DNA of 64,000 nt from Methylobacter sp. (GTDB lineage Bacteria > Pseudomonadota > Gammaproteobacteria > Methylococcales > Methylomonadaceae): positions 1-64,000 of the forward strand of contig JAQUOU010000018.1 of NCBI GenBank assembly GCA_028716975.1, in the 5' to 3' direction. How positions within the stretch are numbered: the first letter of the stretch is position 1; every line of letters begins with the position of its first letter. A program made the translations under genes and the position numbers. Of this stretch, positions 1 through 9,661 are shown in pieces. The notes below the pieces were generated by a model. The model searched no databases. It was not told where the DNA came from and worked only from the letters and a program-made list of their open reading frames with translations.

Positions 1-201
1 TGTCTCCAGCCATTGTTTCAATCGATCTTGAAACTCGCCCAGCTTTGAAACAGATTGATTTTTCCGTTGATAAACCGGCTCTTCAATCGTCTTCAAATGT
101 TTACGGACGGTGGTACGAGACAGGTTTAAGGAGAGCGCGATTGAGCTGATATTTTCATCGCTAATAAAATGACGCCTTCTGGTTTCGGCAATAAAATCCA
201 T
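1..201 (-). CDS. IS21-family transposase IstA, N-terminal part (runs off window start)
   Basis: Reading the minus strand from an ATG at 201 gives about 67 residues with a helix-turn-helix of the kind that opens IstA proteins: an ISSIALSLNLSRTTVRKHLK stretch (a short basic segment, then a homeodomain-like HTH). IstA is the DDE transposase of IS21 elements and normally continues into an rve integrase core, which would lie outside the window. The start is not certain, because the frame stays open upstream with GTG codons. Whether the element is intact cannot be judged from this end. The call rests on the HTH pattern only. Confidence 0.6.
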   Translation of the reverse strand, partial: MDFIAETRRRHFISDENISSIALSLNLSRTTVRKHLKTIEEPVYQRKNQSVSKLGEFQDRLKQWLET

Positions 202-515
202 AAATAACACCCCAGGCACATCCTGCAAAATACCGGATCATGACACATACCGGGATGGACATTTTTCCACGCTGTTTTACATCTTGCCAGCACATTAGTG
301 CCGCTCAAATTGGTGTGTCCGTCCAGTTTAATTAAAACGGTTTTGCCAGGCCAGAAGCTATCAATCAGGATAATTTTTTTAGTTAGTAACAATTTGACAT
401 TGATTATCTTAGATTTATAAGCCCAAGCTATGTGGCAATGGATAGAATTTTAGAGCTGTACCGGAAGAAGGAGCACAGTGGCTATTCTCTGTTGACTTCT
501 CGTCGGCTTGATTAA
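202..515. other. Intergenic gap between IstA and WYL gene, with an inverted pair of short motifs
   Basis: No convincing gene lies here. A TGTCC-rTCC block followed about 15 bases later by a CGGT-TTTTGC-AGG block occurs on the plus strand at 313-349 and, in diverged form, on the minus strand at 262-221. IS21 elements carry multiple transposase-binding repeats at their ends, so this may be the end of the element. A 25-codon frame at 438-515 ends in TAA directly against the ATG of the WYL gene. It is not recognisable and may be a leader or chance. Confidence 0.3.
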
Positions 516-1526
516 ATGCCTAAATATGAGATCATTAGAGCTACATTATATAATCAAATTGATTATATCAATAAAGCAAATAGATTGCTTTTCTATTCTC
601 CTGCCTTAAAATGCATCAATGCGTATCAACCCTTTATCCGCCCCCCTTGCTCGGAAAGCGTTCAGAATTTAAGCCAAACACAGCGTGAACGCTTAGCTTA
701 TATCGAATTTCGGCTACTTTTCCTCGGAGAAGTTGGTCGACAGGATTTAATACAAAGATTTTGTGCGGCACCCGCCGTAGCAACAAGGGATTTTGCACAA
801 TATCGGGAAGCTTTTCCTAACAATATTAGCTTTAATGGGAAGACTAAGTCTTATGTATTGGGGAACGAGTTCTCCCCTGCGTCTAAACATTTTCCAGATC
901 AGGTGCTAACCGTCTTAGCGCATGGATTCGGTGATGGGGGTATTTACACTGGTAGTTCTTTATTGCCGTGCGAACTTCCCTTAGTTCTTAGTCGTCCGAC
1001 AATAGATATTCTTGCCCCGATTAGTCGCGCTATCCATCAACAAAAAATTGTTAGTCTCGACTATAGATCCCATACCAGTCGACTAACGAAAGGTGAAATA
1101 GCACCTTTTGCGTTAGTGAATGATGGGCTTCGTTGGCGCGTTCGTTCTTATGATCGAAAATCAAATGAGTTTCGTGATTTTGTTCTTACACGTATGGAAG
1201 ATGTGTCGGTAATACATGAGAGCACGTTGCAGAAACATGAACTACCATCCGCCGATATTCAATGGAACCGGATTGTCGAGCTAGATTTGGTACCTCATCC
1301 TAATCAGGAGCATGCTGAAATTATTGAAGGAGATTATGGCATGATCGCTGGTGTGTTACACATAAAATTAAGAGCATCCATCGCCGGCTATGCGCTACGT
1401 CAGTTAATCGTAGATTGTTCACCTTCGCATAGCTTGAAAGGGAAAGAGTACAGGCTTTGGCTGAAAAATCATCTAGCATTTTATGGTGTATCCAGTGCTA
1501 TTTTGGCACCCGGATATAAAGTTTGA
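516..1526 (+). CDS. WYL-domain transcriptional regulator (BrxR/CapW-like)
   Basis: A 336-residue protein with the three-part layout of WYL repressors. There is an N-terminal winged-helix region (about residues 50-120, with a RERLAYIEFRLLFLGEVGRQ segment), a central WYL domain (about 165-245) and a C-terminal WCX-like extension. In the WYL domain the sequence reads VSLDYRSHTSRLTKGEIAPF and then LRWRVRSYD, the usual ligand-contact strand. Proteins of this shape (BrxR, CapW) are known repressors of BREX, CBASS and other defence loci. No defence genes adjoin it here: an IS21-like transposase lies on one side and Lhr helicase on the other. It may be an orphan left after loss of its targets. Family call fairly sure; function inferred. 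Confidence 0.7.
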   Translation: MPKYEIIRATLYNQIDYINKANRLLFYSPALKCINAYQPFIRPPCSESVQNLSQTQRERLAYIEFRLLFLGEVGRQDLIQRFCAAPAVATRDFAQYREAFPNNISFNGKTKSYVLGNEFSPASKHFPDQVLTVLAHGFGDGGIYTGSSLLPCELPLVLSRPTIDILAPISRAIHQQKIVSLDYRSHTSRLTKGEIAPFALVNDGLRWRVRSYDRKSNEFRDFVLTRMEDVSVIHESTLQKHELPSADIQWNRIVELDLVPHPNQEHAEIIEGDYGMIAGVLHIKLRASIAGYALRQLIVDCSPSHSLKGKEYRLWLKNHLAFYGVSSAILAPGYKV

Positions 1527-2014
1527 CTTATTGTGTCGTACGTAATTAATGGACACTCCATTAGATAAGTATAATTCTCACTTTATCGAAAGGAATCTCG
1601 ATAAGTAAAGAAATTCTCGATTGTTATTCGGATAAATCTAATGGACAGATTTTTCATTATTGATGTCACAAATTCCGAAATTTTTCATTATTTATATCAG
1701 AACGATATATTGGATTACATAAAAACTGAAAAGTATGTTATTTATCAATACCCACTTTTTCACTAATTATGACACCCCACATAAATCCTAAAACTCCACT
1801 AGATTCATCAAATTTGAATGAATGGTTTCTTGTGCCCATAAACCCATCATGTCAAGATACAGCTATTAACCTATTCTTTTTGACCAGACTGTAATCTTTT
1901 TAACAATAGTACCTCAACACTTTGAATGAACTGATAAATAGACACTCTAACTTTAATTTCAAATGAAGCTGAAGCTAATATTTGTTGTGTATTCCCAGGC
2001 TGATTAAGCATTCC
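1527..2014. other. AT-rich intergenic region with repeated GGACACTCC-like motifs
   Basis: No gene is seen. The stretch is AT-rich and contains related short motifs on one strand: AATTAATGGACACTCCA (1544-1560), AATTATGACACCCCA (1765-1779) and AAATAGACACTCTAA (1936-1950), plus ATGGACA at 1641-1647. Two TTTTTCATTATT copies lie near 1650-1695, and a small TTATCG/CGATAA dyad lies near 1585-1605. These could be binding sites for the WYL regulator or relics of a transposon end. Both readings are inference. Confidence 0.25.
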
Positions 2015-5000
2015 ATGCCTTTAACATCTTTTCATCCCGTCGTCGCCCAGTGGTTCAATACCCATTTCTCCACGCCTTCTGAAGCTCAGCGTCAGGCTTG
2101 GCCTGCTATTTGCGCGGGTGAATCAACGTTAATCGCAGCCCCAACAGGTTCGGGCAAAACCCTGGCCGCATTTCTTGCCGCAATTGATCAACTGGTGCAG
2201 GAAGGGCTGGCATCACCGTTACCGGATGAAACTCGAATCCTTTACATTTCTCCGCTCAAGGCCTTATCGAATGATATTCATAAAAATCTCGAACTGCCCC
2301 TGAACGGTATTCGCTTTGAATTGCTGGAAAGCGGTTTACCTGATGTGGCTATTCGCGCGCAAACCCGCACCGGCGATACTTCGGCGGCCGAACGCACGGC
2401 CATGAAACGCTGCCCGCCGCATATTCTCGTCACTACTCCGGAATCGCTTTATATTCTGCTGACTTCAGATTCAGGCCGCGAAATGCTCCGTTCGGTGCGT
2501 AGTGTCATTGTCGATGAAATCCATGCCCTGGCCGGCAATAAACGTGGCGCGCACCTCGCGCTATCGCTGGAGCGCCTGTCACAACTGACGGCAATGCCGC
2601 CGGTGCGTATTGGTTTATCAGCTACGCAGAAGCCTATTGAATCAATAGCACGCTACCTGACCGGAACTTCCTTAACTCAATGTACAATTATCGATACCGG
2701 CCATAAACGGCAGCGCGACTTGCAGATCGAGGTTACCGGCTCGCCGCTGGAAGCGGTCATGGCGGCGGAAGTCTGGGGTGAAATTTACAGTCGCCTGGAG
2801 CAATTGGTCGAACAACACCGCACGACACTGATTTTTGTCAATACCCGCCGCCTTGCAGAGCGCGCGGCTGCCGCTCTCGCCGAACGATTAGGCGAAGAAT
2901 TCGTCACCGCGCATCATGGCAGTCTTGCCAAGGAGCACCGGCTGGCGGCCGAACAGCGTTTAAAACAGGGCGCCCTGAAAGCCTTGGTGGCAACGGCTTC
3001 ACTTGAACTCGGTATCGATATCGGCGATGTGGATCTGGTTTGCCAACTGGGTTCGCCACATGCCATTTCCACCTTTTTGCAGCGGGCCGGACGGTCCGGC
3101 CATAGCCTGGGCGCTATTCCCAAAGCCCGCCTATTCCCCCTGTCGCGTGATGACCTGGTGGAATGCACGGCAATATTGGCGGCTATTCAACAGGATGAAC
3201 TGGATCGCATCGCGATTCCTGACTATCCGCTGGACGTGCTCGCGCAGCAAATCGTTGCCGAAATTGCCTGCCGCGAATGGCATGAAGATGCATTGTATAA
3301 AGCCTATTCTGCAGCCTGGCCTTACCGGGAGCTGAAACATGAGCAGTTTATGGACGTCGTTAAAATGCTCAGTGACGGTTTCCACACGCGCCGCGGCCGG
3401 CGTAGCGCCTACCTGCACCGGGACGCGGTGCACGGCATATTGCGGGCGCGCAAGGGCGCGCGCCTGACCGCGCTTGTAAACGGCGGCGCGATTCCTGATC
3501 AGTTTGATTACGATGTTATTTTGCAGCCGGAAGGCATTTTTATCGGCACGTTGAATGAAGACTTCGCCTTTGAAAGCCTGCCGGGCGATATTTTCCAGCT
3601 CGGCAACAGCTCTTATCGCGTGCTTAAAGTCGAACAGGGGCGGGTCTATGTCGAAGACGCTCATGGCCAGCCGCCCAATATTCCTTTCTGGTTCGGTGAA
3701 GCGCCCGGCCGCAGCAATGAACTGTCGCTGGCCGTCTCCAATTTACGCGCTGCCCTGGATGCAAAACTTGAACAAGGGCAGGATGAGGCGTACCGCTATG
3801 TGACTGCGGAACTGCAACTTCCCTATGCCGCCGCGGAACAACTAGTGCAATACCTGGCTGCGGCAAAAGCTGCTTTAACCGTATTGCCCACTCAACAGCA
3901 GATCGTGTTCGAACGTTTCTTTGATGAAACCGGCGATATGCATTTTGTCATTCACTCAACCTTCGGCTCCAGGATTAACCGGGCCTGGGGTCTGGCGCTT
4001 AGAAAACGCTTCTGCCGCCGCTTTAATTTCGAGCTTCAGGCCGCGGCCACTGAAGACACTATCGTATTGTCGCTAGGCCCGACTCATAGTTTTCCCCTGG
4101 AAGAACCGGCGCAGTATCTCAAAGCCGCTACTGTCAAAGACATCCTGATTCAGGCGCTGCTGGCGGCCCCTATGTTTCCTATACGCTGGCGCTGGATTGC
4201 CAATACAGCATTGGCCGTGCCGCGTAATCGCGCCGGCAAGAAAGTCCCGGCCTATTTTCAACGCAACGATGCCGAAGATTTGATTGCCGTGATTTTTCCC
4301 GACCAGCTCGCCTGCCAGGAAAATATTGCCGGAAACCGGGAAGTTCCCGATCATCCCCTAGTTAATCAAACGCTGTCCGATTGCCTGCATGAAATAATGG
4401 ATATTACCGGCCTGGAGCAGCTATTGACCGGCATCGAACAGGGGACAATCACTATTATTTCCAGGGATTTGGCAACGCCTTCGCCGCTGGCTATGGAAAT
4501 ATTGAACGCCCGGCCTTATGCCTTTCTGGATGATGCGCCCGCTGAGGAACGCCGTACGCTGGCGGTACAACAGCGCCGCTTCATGGATCCGCAAAGCGCT
4601 GGCGAAATCGGCCGTTTAAATCCGGAAGCGATTGAAAGAGTGCGGAGTGAAGCCTGGCCGGAAGTGCAGACACCGGATGAACTTCACGATGCGCTGGTGG
4701 TGCTGGGCTTTTTGACCGAAGCGGAAGGCAGACGCGGGCCGCTGTCAAATGTTCAGGACAGTCGGGATCACGGCTGGACGGGCCTACTCGAAAGTCTGGC
4801 ACAGAGCAAACGCGCAACTGTCATGATGCTTTCCGACAACACCCGCCTATGGGTTGCGGCGGAACGCTTGCAGGTTATGCAAATGCTGCTGCCAACTGCC
4901 GCAATCCAGCCGCTCATCGAGCCGATTGCAGCCAATGAAGCAAGCGACAGCGAGGGGGCTTTACGGGAAATTATCCGCAGCCGGTTGGAAGGTTTGGGCC

Positions 5001-6274
5001 CGGTCACAGCCGCGCAACTGACAGAGCCGCTGATGATGGATAATGCCCTAGTTGACCGTGCTCTAAAGGCGTTACAACAGGAAGGCTTCGTGATTCAGGG
5101 ACGGTTCACAACAGAAACCAATAACATTGAATGGTGCGAGCGCGGCTTGCTGGCGCGCATTCATCGCTATACGCTCAAACAGCTGCGCAGTGAAATCGAA
5201 CCGGTCGCGCCGGCGGATTTCATGCGCTTCCTGTTCCGCTGGCACGGTTTGCATGATCCAGACGAAGGTGAAGCCGCCTTGCAACAACGTTTACTGCAAC
5301 TGGAAGGTCTTTGTCTTCCGGCCGTAAGCTGGGAAACCGATATTCTACCGGCCAGAATCCGTTATTATTTATCTGCCGATCTTGATAAATTATGCAGCTC
5401 CGGCAAGATTACCTGGCTGCGTTTGCAACCCTCTGCCGGCAGCGCCTTGCTCAAGCGCAAAAATCCTGCCGGTAAAACGACTGCAATCAGCTTTATTACT
5501 CGCCCTCATCTTCATCACTGGCGCGCTTATGCGCCGCTTCCGGCTCCTGAAGCCCTGGCTTTGTCGGGCAATGGTCAAAAAGCCTACGATATGCTCAAGA
5601 TATGGGGCGCCAGTTTCTTCGAAGAACTGCTGGGAGAAATCGGCTTGCTGAAATCGCAACTGGAAGAGGCGCTGGCAGAACTGGTTGCCTGGGGACTGGT
5701 TACGGCGGACAGTTTTCAGGGCTTGCGCACCTTGATTACGCCGCAGAAAATCCAGCACCGCCGTAAAAAACGTTATCCATCCTATGACCCGTTCGCCGCT
5801 TCCGGCCGTTGGGTCTTAATCCGTTCAAGCCAACTCCTAGCGGTTGACCGGTATCAGAACTGCGACTATATTGCCCATGTCCTGCTGCGCCGTTACGGCA
5901 TTGTATTCCGCAAGCTGCTGGAACAGGAAGATATTGTGCCGCCGTGGCGGGAACTCTTATATGTCTTCCGGCGCATGGAGGCGCGGGGCGAATTACGGGG
6001 CGGCCGTTTTGTGCAGGGCTTCGCCGGAGAGCAATATGCGCTGCCGGAGGCAGTCAGTTCGTTGCGGGAAATTCGCAAGCAACCTAAAAAAAGCGATGTC
6101 ATTACCATCAGCGCCGCCGACCCGTTGAATTTAACCGGCATTATCACCCCCGGCCATCGCATACCGGCACTGGCCAGCCAACGCGTTTTGTACCGTGACG
6201 GCATCCCGGTTTCTCTCAGCGCACAAGGGAAAACCAGTGTACTTGAAATTATCGAACCACAAGAATACTTATAA
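2015..6274 (+). CDS. lhr: Lhr-type DEAD/DEAH-box ATP-dependent helicase (long form)
   Basis: About 1419 residues, close to the large Lhr helicases. The N-terminal RecA-like domains show motif I APTGSGKT, motif II DEIH within VIVDEIHALAGNKRGAH, motif III LSATQ, a VNTRR segment and motif VI QRAGRSGH. Winged-helix and Lhr-core segments follow, then the long C-terminal Lhr extension that ends near YALPEAV. Lhr is a 3'-5' helicase linked to DNA repair. The ATG at 2015 is preferred over an upstream TTG at 1982, because MPLTSFHPVV begins just before the conserved core. Monocistronic; REP-like repeats follow it. Confident in family. Confidence 0.93.
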   Translation: MPLTSFHPVVAQWFNTHFSTPSEAQRQAWPAICAGESTLIAAPTGSGKTLAAFLAAIDQLVQEGLASPLPDETRILYISPLKALSNDIHKNLELPLNGIRFELLESGLPDVAIRAQTRTGDTSAAERTAMKRCPPHILVTTPESLYILLTSDSGREMLRSVRSVIVDEIHALAGNKRGAHLALSLERLSQLTAMPPVRIGLSATQKPIESIARYLTGTSLTQCTIIDTGHKRQRDLQIEVTGSPLEAVMAAEVWGEIYSRLEQLVEQHRTTLIFVNTRRLAERAAAALAERLGEEFVTAHHGSLAKEHRLAAEQRLKQGALKALVATASLELGIDIGDVDLVCQLGSPHAISTFLQRAGRSGHSLGAIPKARLFPLSRDDLVECTAILAAIQQDELDRIAIPDYPLDVLAQQIVAEIACREWHEDALYKAYSAAWPYRELKHEQFMDVVKMLSDGFHTRRGRRSAYLHRDAVHGILRARKGARLTALVNGGAIPDQFDYDVILQPEGIFIGTLNEDFAFESLPGDIFQLGNSSYRVLKVEQGRVYVEDAHGQPPNIPFWFGEAPGRSNELSLAVSNLRAALDAKLEQGQDEAYRYVTAELQLPYAAAEQLVQYLAAAKAALTVLPTQQQIVFERFFDETGDMHFVIHSTFGSRINRAWGLALRKRFCRRFNFELQAAATEDTIVLSLGPTHSFPLEEPAQYLKAATVKDILIQALLAAPMFPIRWRWIANTALAVPRNRAGKKVPAYFQRNDAEDLIAVIFPDQLACQENIAGNREVPDHPLVNQTLSDCLHEIMDITGLEQLLTGIEQGTITIISRDLATPSPLAMEILNARPYAFLDDAPAEERRTLAVQQRRFMDPQSAGEIGRLNPEAIERVRSEAWPEVQTPDELHDALVVLGFLTEAEGRRGPLSNVQDSRDHGWTGLLESLAQSKRATVMMLSDNTRLWVAAERLQVMQMLLPTAAIQPLIEPIAANEASDSEGALREIIRSRLEGLGPVTAAQLTEPLMMDNALVDRALKALQQEGFVIQGRFTTETNNIEWCERGLLARIHRYTLKQLRSEIEPVAPADFMRFLFRWHGLHDPDEGEAALQQRLLQLEGLCLPAVSWETDILPARIRYYLSADLDKLCSSGKITWLRLQPSAGSALLKRKNPAGKTTAISFITRPHLHHWRAYAPLPAPEALALSGNGQKAYDMLKIWGASFFEELLGEIGLLKSQLEEALAELVAWGLVTADSFQGLRTLITPQKIQHRRKKRYPSYDPFAASGRWVLIRSSQLLAVDRYQNCDYIAHVLLRRYGIVFRKLLEQEDIVPPWRELLYVFRRMEARGELRGGRFVQGFAGEQYALPEAVSSLREIRKQPKKSDVITISAADPLNLTGIITPGHRIPALASQRVLYRDGIPVSLSAQGKTSVLEIIEPQEYL

Positions 6275-6868
6275 TCAATAGGCATTTAATCTATTGAAGC
6301 ACGGGCAAAACTCCTGGTAACCGCCCTTCGACAGGCTTCCTTCGACAGGCTCAGGACGAACGGTGGCTATATTAAATTACTTCACTTTTTCCATTCGTGG
6401 TGAGCCTGTCGAACCACAAGCTTCCTTCGACAAGCTCAGGACGAACGGTGGTTATGTTGAATTCATTCACTTTTTCCATTCGTTGCAAGCCTTTTAGCTA
6501 TGATCGATCTCATCAGGCTACCGCCGGTTTAAGATCTTTCTTCCTTATGTTAGGGTTTTAGCAATTCAAGGCACTGCCAATATGCTGATTTATCGCAAAA
6601 TAATGTCAGAATGTTATTTTTAACAGCTCACTACCTTATAATAAGCAAGAAATAGTTAAAAAAGCGCAAAGAAGCGGCCCTGAACAAGGCCTTACAGAAT
6701 TATTAAACTAGGGGGTTTGTGTACCCACTTTTATAATCAATATATATTTTTTTCGATAAAAACTATTATATTAAAATCAATCTGTTACATGATAAATTTG
6801 AAGATAATCAGCCTCTCTACAATCGTCATTCGGCATTGGCAGGGAGACCTGGAACTAAAACATCAATA
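6275..6868. other. Intergenic region between lhr and hpnA
   Basis: No gene is seen. The first 210 bases hold REP-like direct and inverted repeats (separate entry). The rest is AT-rich, with long A/T runs between 6720 and 6800 that probably include the hpnA promoter, though no clear -35/-10 pair was picked. Confidence 0.4.
6336..6485. repeat. REP-like repeat: two ~65-bp direct copies and an inverted half copy
   Basis: A block with core TTCGACAGGCTCAGGACGAA begins at 6341. A copy with one change (CAAGCTC) begins at 6426. The two similar units, 6336-6400 and 6421-6485, also share the TTCACTTTTTCCATTCGT tail and are spaced 85 bases apart. Between them, 6391-6416 carries the inverted version (GAGCCTGTCGAACCAC), and a partial extra TTCGACAGGC lies at 6328-6335. 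The palindromic layout and position after a gene stop fit dispersed REP elements. Confidence 0.75.
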
Positions 6869-7858
6869 ATGAAAACGCTGGTAACGGGGGCGAACGGTTT
6901 TTTGGGATCAGCGATCATGCGGCACTTGCTTGAGGCCGGCCATGAAGTGCGGGTATTGGTCAGGGCGCAAAGCGACAGGCGCAATTTAAATAATTTCCCC
7001 GTGGAAATATGCGAAGGTGACCTGCGCGATTGTGCCTCAATAAAACGCGCTGTCAGCGGTTGCGACAACCTATTTCATGTGGCCGCCGATTACCGGCTGT
7101 GGATTCCTGATCCCGAGGTCATGTACGCCATTAATGTAATAGGTACGCAATCACTTATTCTTGCGGCGGCGGAAGCAGGATTAAAACGGATAGTTTACAC
7201 CAGCAGCGTGGCTACATTGGGTTTCAATCCGGACGGCAGTCCGTCAGATGAAACCTCTCCTTCTTCGCTGCCCTTGATGACGGGACATTATAAACGTTCA
7301 AAATTTCTCGCAGAACAAGCCGTTCAACAACTTACAGACCAGCATAAATTGTCGTTGGTAATTGTCAATCCGTCTACGCCCATCGGCCCATGTGATATTA
7401 AACCGACGCCGACCGGCCGTATTGTGCTGGACACACTGCATGGCCGCATGCCGGCATACCTGGATACCGGACTTAATATCGTACATGCCGATGATGTTGC
7501 TAAAGGTCATTTGCTGGCATTTGAACAGGGTAAAGCAGGGGAGCGTTATATCCTCGGAGGTGAAAACATGAGTCTGTTGCAAATCCTGGAGATGATAGAT
7601 GAGATCACCGGCAAAAAATTAAAGCGGATACGCTTGTCTCATAATATAGTATTGCCTGCCGCCTGGCTGATGGAAAAAGCTGCTGCTTTTACCGGAGTTG
7701 AGCCCCGGGCAACAATAGATGGTGTGCGCATGGCAAAGAAACAGATGTTTTTTTCCAGTGCAAAAGCCATGCGCGAATTGAATTACACGTATCGTCCGGC
7801 CCAGGATGCCATTCAGGATGCCATCCTCTGGTTTTGCGAAAACGGATACTATAAGTAA
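6869..7858 (+). CDS. hpnA: Hopanoid-associated sugar epimerase HpnA
   Basis: 329 residues, an extended short-chain dehydrogenase. The Rossmann motif TGANGFLGSAI is at the N-terminus, and the catalytic YxxxK appears as HYKRSKF near residue 140. DNLFHVAADYRLWIPDPEVM is characteristic of the HpnA group. HpnA acts on NDP-sugars and is encoded with hopanoid genes; its exact substrate is not visible here. The ATG at 6869 places the Rossmann motif at the usual distance, unlike the frame's upstream start at 6836. It leads a tight run with the YbjQ-like and eutBC genes, and hpnN lies 6 kb away. Confidence 0.85.
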   Translation: MKTLVTGANGFLGSAIMRHLLEAGHEVRVLVRAQSDRRNLNNFPVEICEGDLRDCASIKRAVSGCDNLFHVAADYRLWIPDPEVMYAINVIGTQSLILAAAEAGLKRIVYTSSVATLGFNPDGSPSDETSPSSLPLMTGHYKRSKFLAEQAVQQLTDQHKLSLVIVNPSTPIGPCDIKPTPTGRIVLDTLHGRMPAYLDTGLNIVHADDVAKGHLLAFEQGKAGERYILGGENMSLLQILEMIDEITGKKLKRIRLSHNIVLPAAWLMEKAAAFTGVEPRATIDGVRMAKKQMFFSSAKAMRELNYTYRPAQDAIQDAILWFCENGYYK

Positions 7859-7880
7859 ACGAACCCAATAAGGTAGAACT

Positions 7881-8243
7881 ATGCAAGATCCAATGGTTAC
7901 AACAGTACTGGAACTCCCTGGCTATAAGATTATCAAAAGTTTGGGCGTTGCTCGCGGCATTACTGTTCGATCCCGCTCCATAATCGGCAGTTTTTTGGGT
8001 GGAATACAATCCCTATTTGGCGGGAATATTACTATTTATACCCGGCTTTGCGAACAGGCACGCGAGGAAACTTATCAGTTAATGCGTCAGCACGCGCGCG
8101 AACTGGGGGCGAATGCCGTTATCGGTATGCGCTACGATGCAACAGAACTCATGTCAGGGCTGACCGAGGTTTTATGCTATGGAACTGCCGTGGTGACAGT
8201 CAAAATCGAAAGCGCTCAGCCGAATGTCCGGCATGAGACGTAA
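7881..8243 (+). CDS. YbjQ/UPF0145-family protein
   Basis: 120 residues matching the YbjQ (UPF0145) pattern. It opens with a strand ending in [19 protein letters not shown], has a helix with [21 protein letters not shown], then [24 protein letters not shown]-like strands. The family forms small oligomeric alpha/beta proteins sometimes labelled putative heavy-metal binding; no function is firmly assigned. It sits 22 bases after hpnA and 20 bases before eutB, so probably cotranscribed. Slightly longer than the usual 105-110 residues. Confidence 0.8.
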   Translation: MQDPMVTTVLELPGYKIIKSLGVARGITVRSRSIIGSFLGGIQSLFGGNITIYTRLCEQAREETYQLMRQHARELGANAVIGMRYDATELMSGLTEVLCYGTAVVTVKIESAQPNVRHET

Positions 8244-8263
8244 ACGATAGATAACTCGATTGT

Positions 8264-9652
8264 ATGATGTACAAAACTCAACTCGATAATGTGGTCTACG
8301 ATTTCAAAACCCTGCGCAACCTGATGGCGAAAGCCTCGCCGGCCCGTTCGGGCGATTATTTGGCCGGCCTCGGAGCCATAAATAACCTGGAACGCGTGGC
8401 CGCACAATGGGTGCTGGCCGATATTCCGCTGCAACAATTTCTTAATGAAGCGCTGATTCCTTATGAACAGGATGAGGTTACACGATTAATTATTGATGAG
8501 CACGATGAGACGGCATTTGCAGCGATTAGCCACCTGACAATAGGCGATTTTCGTAACTGGCTGCTGTCTGAACAGGCCTCTACGGAAGCATTAACCCAAA
8601 TTGCCCAGGGCTTGACGCCGGAGATGGCGGCCGCTGTCTCCAAAATCATGCGCATTCAGGATTTGATTCTGGTCGCAAAAAAATGCCGGGTTATTACCCG
8701 GTTTCGCAATACGATTGGCCTTAAGAATCGGCTTTCAACCCGTCTGCAACCGAATCATCCCACCGATGATCCTGCCGGTATTGCCGCCAGCCTGCTTGAC
8801 GGCTTGCTGTATGGCAGCGGCGATGCGGTCATCGGGATTAATCCCGCTTCGGACAATCTTGAGGCTACGCGGGTTTTGATTCAGATGCTGCACGATATTA
8901 TCGAGCGTTATCAGATCCCGACACAATCCTGCGTACTGGCCCATGTGACTACAACAGTGAAAGCCATTGAACAGGGCGCGCCTGTTGATTTGGTCTTTCA
9001 ATCAATCGCCGGCACCCAGAAAGCCAATAACAGCTTCGGCATTAACTTGAACCTTCTTCAGGAAGCCCGCCAAGCCGCGCTTGAACTAAACCGGGGTACT
9101 ATCGGCACTAACTGCATGTATTTTGAAACCGGGCAAGGCAGCGCATTATCGGCCAATGCTCACGGCGGCGTTGATCAACAAACCTGCGAAGCGAGAGCTT
9201 ATGCGGTCGCGCGTAAATTCAAGCCGTTGTTGGTTAATACGGTAGTCGGCTTTATCGGCCCTGAATATCTTTATGACGGCAAACAAATCATCCGCGCCGG
9301 TCTTGAAGACCATTTCTGCGGTAAATTGTTAGGTTTGCCTATGGGTTGCGACATTTGCTATACCAATCATGCTGAAGCCGATCAGGATGATATGGATATG
9401 CTGCTGACTCAATTTGCGGTCGCGGGCGGCAGTTTCATTATGGGGGTTCCGGGAGCTGATGATGTCATGCTCAATTATCAGTCCACCTCATTTCATGACG
9501 CGCTATATCTACGGCAGGTGCTGGGTCTTAGAGCCGCGCCCGAATTCGAGCAATGGCTGCAAAAACACCGGATTTTTGGTGAAGAAAACCATTTATTGCC
9601 GTCAGGCGAAGTGCCTGATGTATTCAAACCGGCTTTACAAAAACTCAGCTAG
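8264..9652 (+). CDS. eutB: Ethanolamine ammonia-lyase large subunit EutB
   Basis: 462 residues, near the usual 453-465. EutB with EutC forms the adenosylcobalamin-dependent enzyme that splits ethanolamine into acetaldehyde and ammonia. Family segments are plain: GDYLAGLGA near residue 30, RFRNTIGLKNRLSTRLQPNH, GDAVIGINPASDN, GTNCMYFETGQGSALSANAH and PMGCDICYTNHAEADQDDM. Two adjacent ATGs (8264, 8267) could start it. EutC follows after 9 bases. No eutA reactivase, shell-protein, eutD or eutE genes are nearby, so this is the short cytosolic form, perhaps used to take nitrogen from ethanolamine. Confidence 0.95.
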   Translation: MMYKTQLDNVVYDFKTLRNLMAKASPARSGDYLAGLGAINNLERVAAQWVLADIPLQQFLNEALIPYEQDEVTRLIIDEHDETAFAAISHLTIGDFRNWLLSEQASTEALTQIAQGLTPEMAAAVSKIMRIQDLILVAKKCRVITRFRNTIGLKNRLSTRLQPNHPTDDPAGIAASLLDGLLYGSGDAVIGINPASDNLEATRVLIQMLHDIIERYQIPTQSCVLAHVTTTVKAIEQGAPVDLVFQSIAGTQKANNSFGINLNLLQEARQAALELNRGTIGTNCMYFETGQGSALSANAHGGVDQQTCEARAYAVARKFKPLLVNTVVGFIGPEYLYDGKQIIRAGLEDHFCGKLLGLPMGCDICYTNHAEADQDDMDMLLTQFAVAGGSFIMGVPGADDVMLNYQSTSFHDALYLRQVLGLRAAPEFEQWLQKHRIFGEENHLLPSGEVPDVFKPALQKLS

Positions 9653-9661
9653 CGTTCAGCC

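Noticed and set aside
126-392. 88-residue minus-strand frame upstream of IstA
   Set aside because: No family pattern, and it overlaps the IstA reading frame and the inverted motifs.
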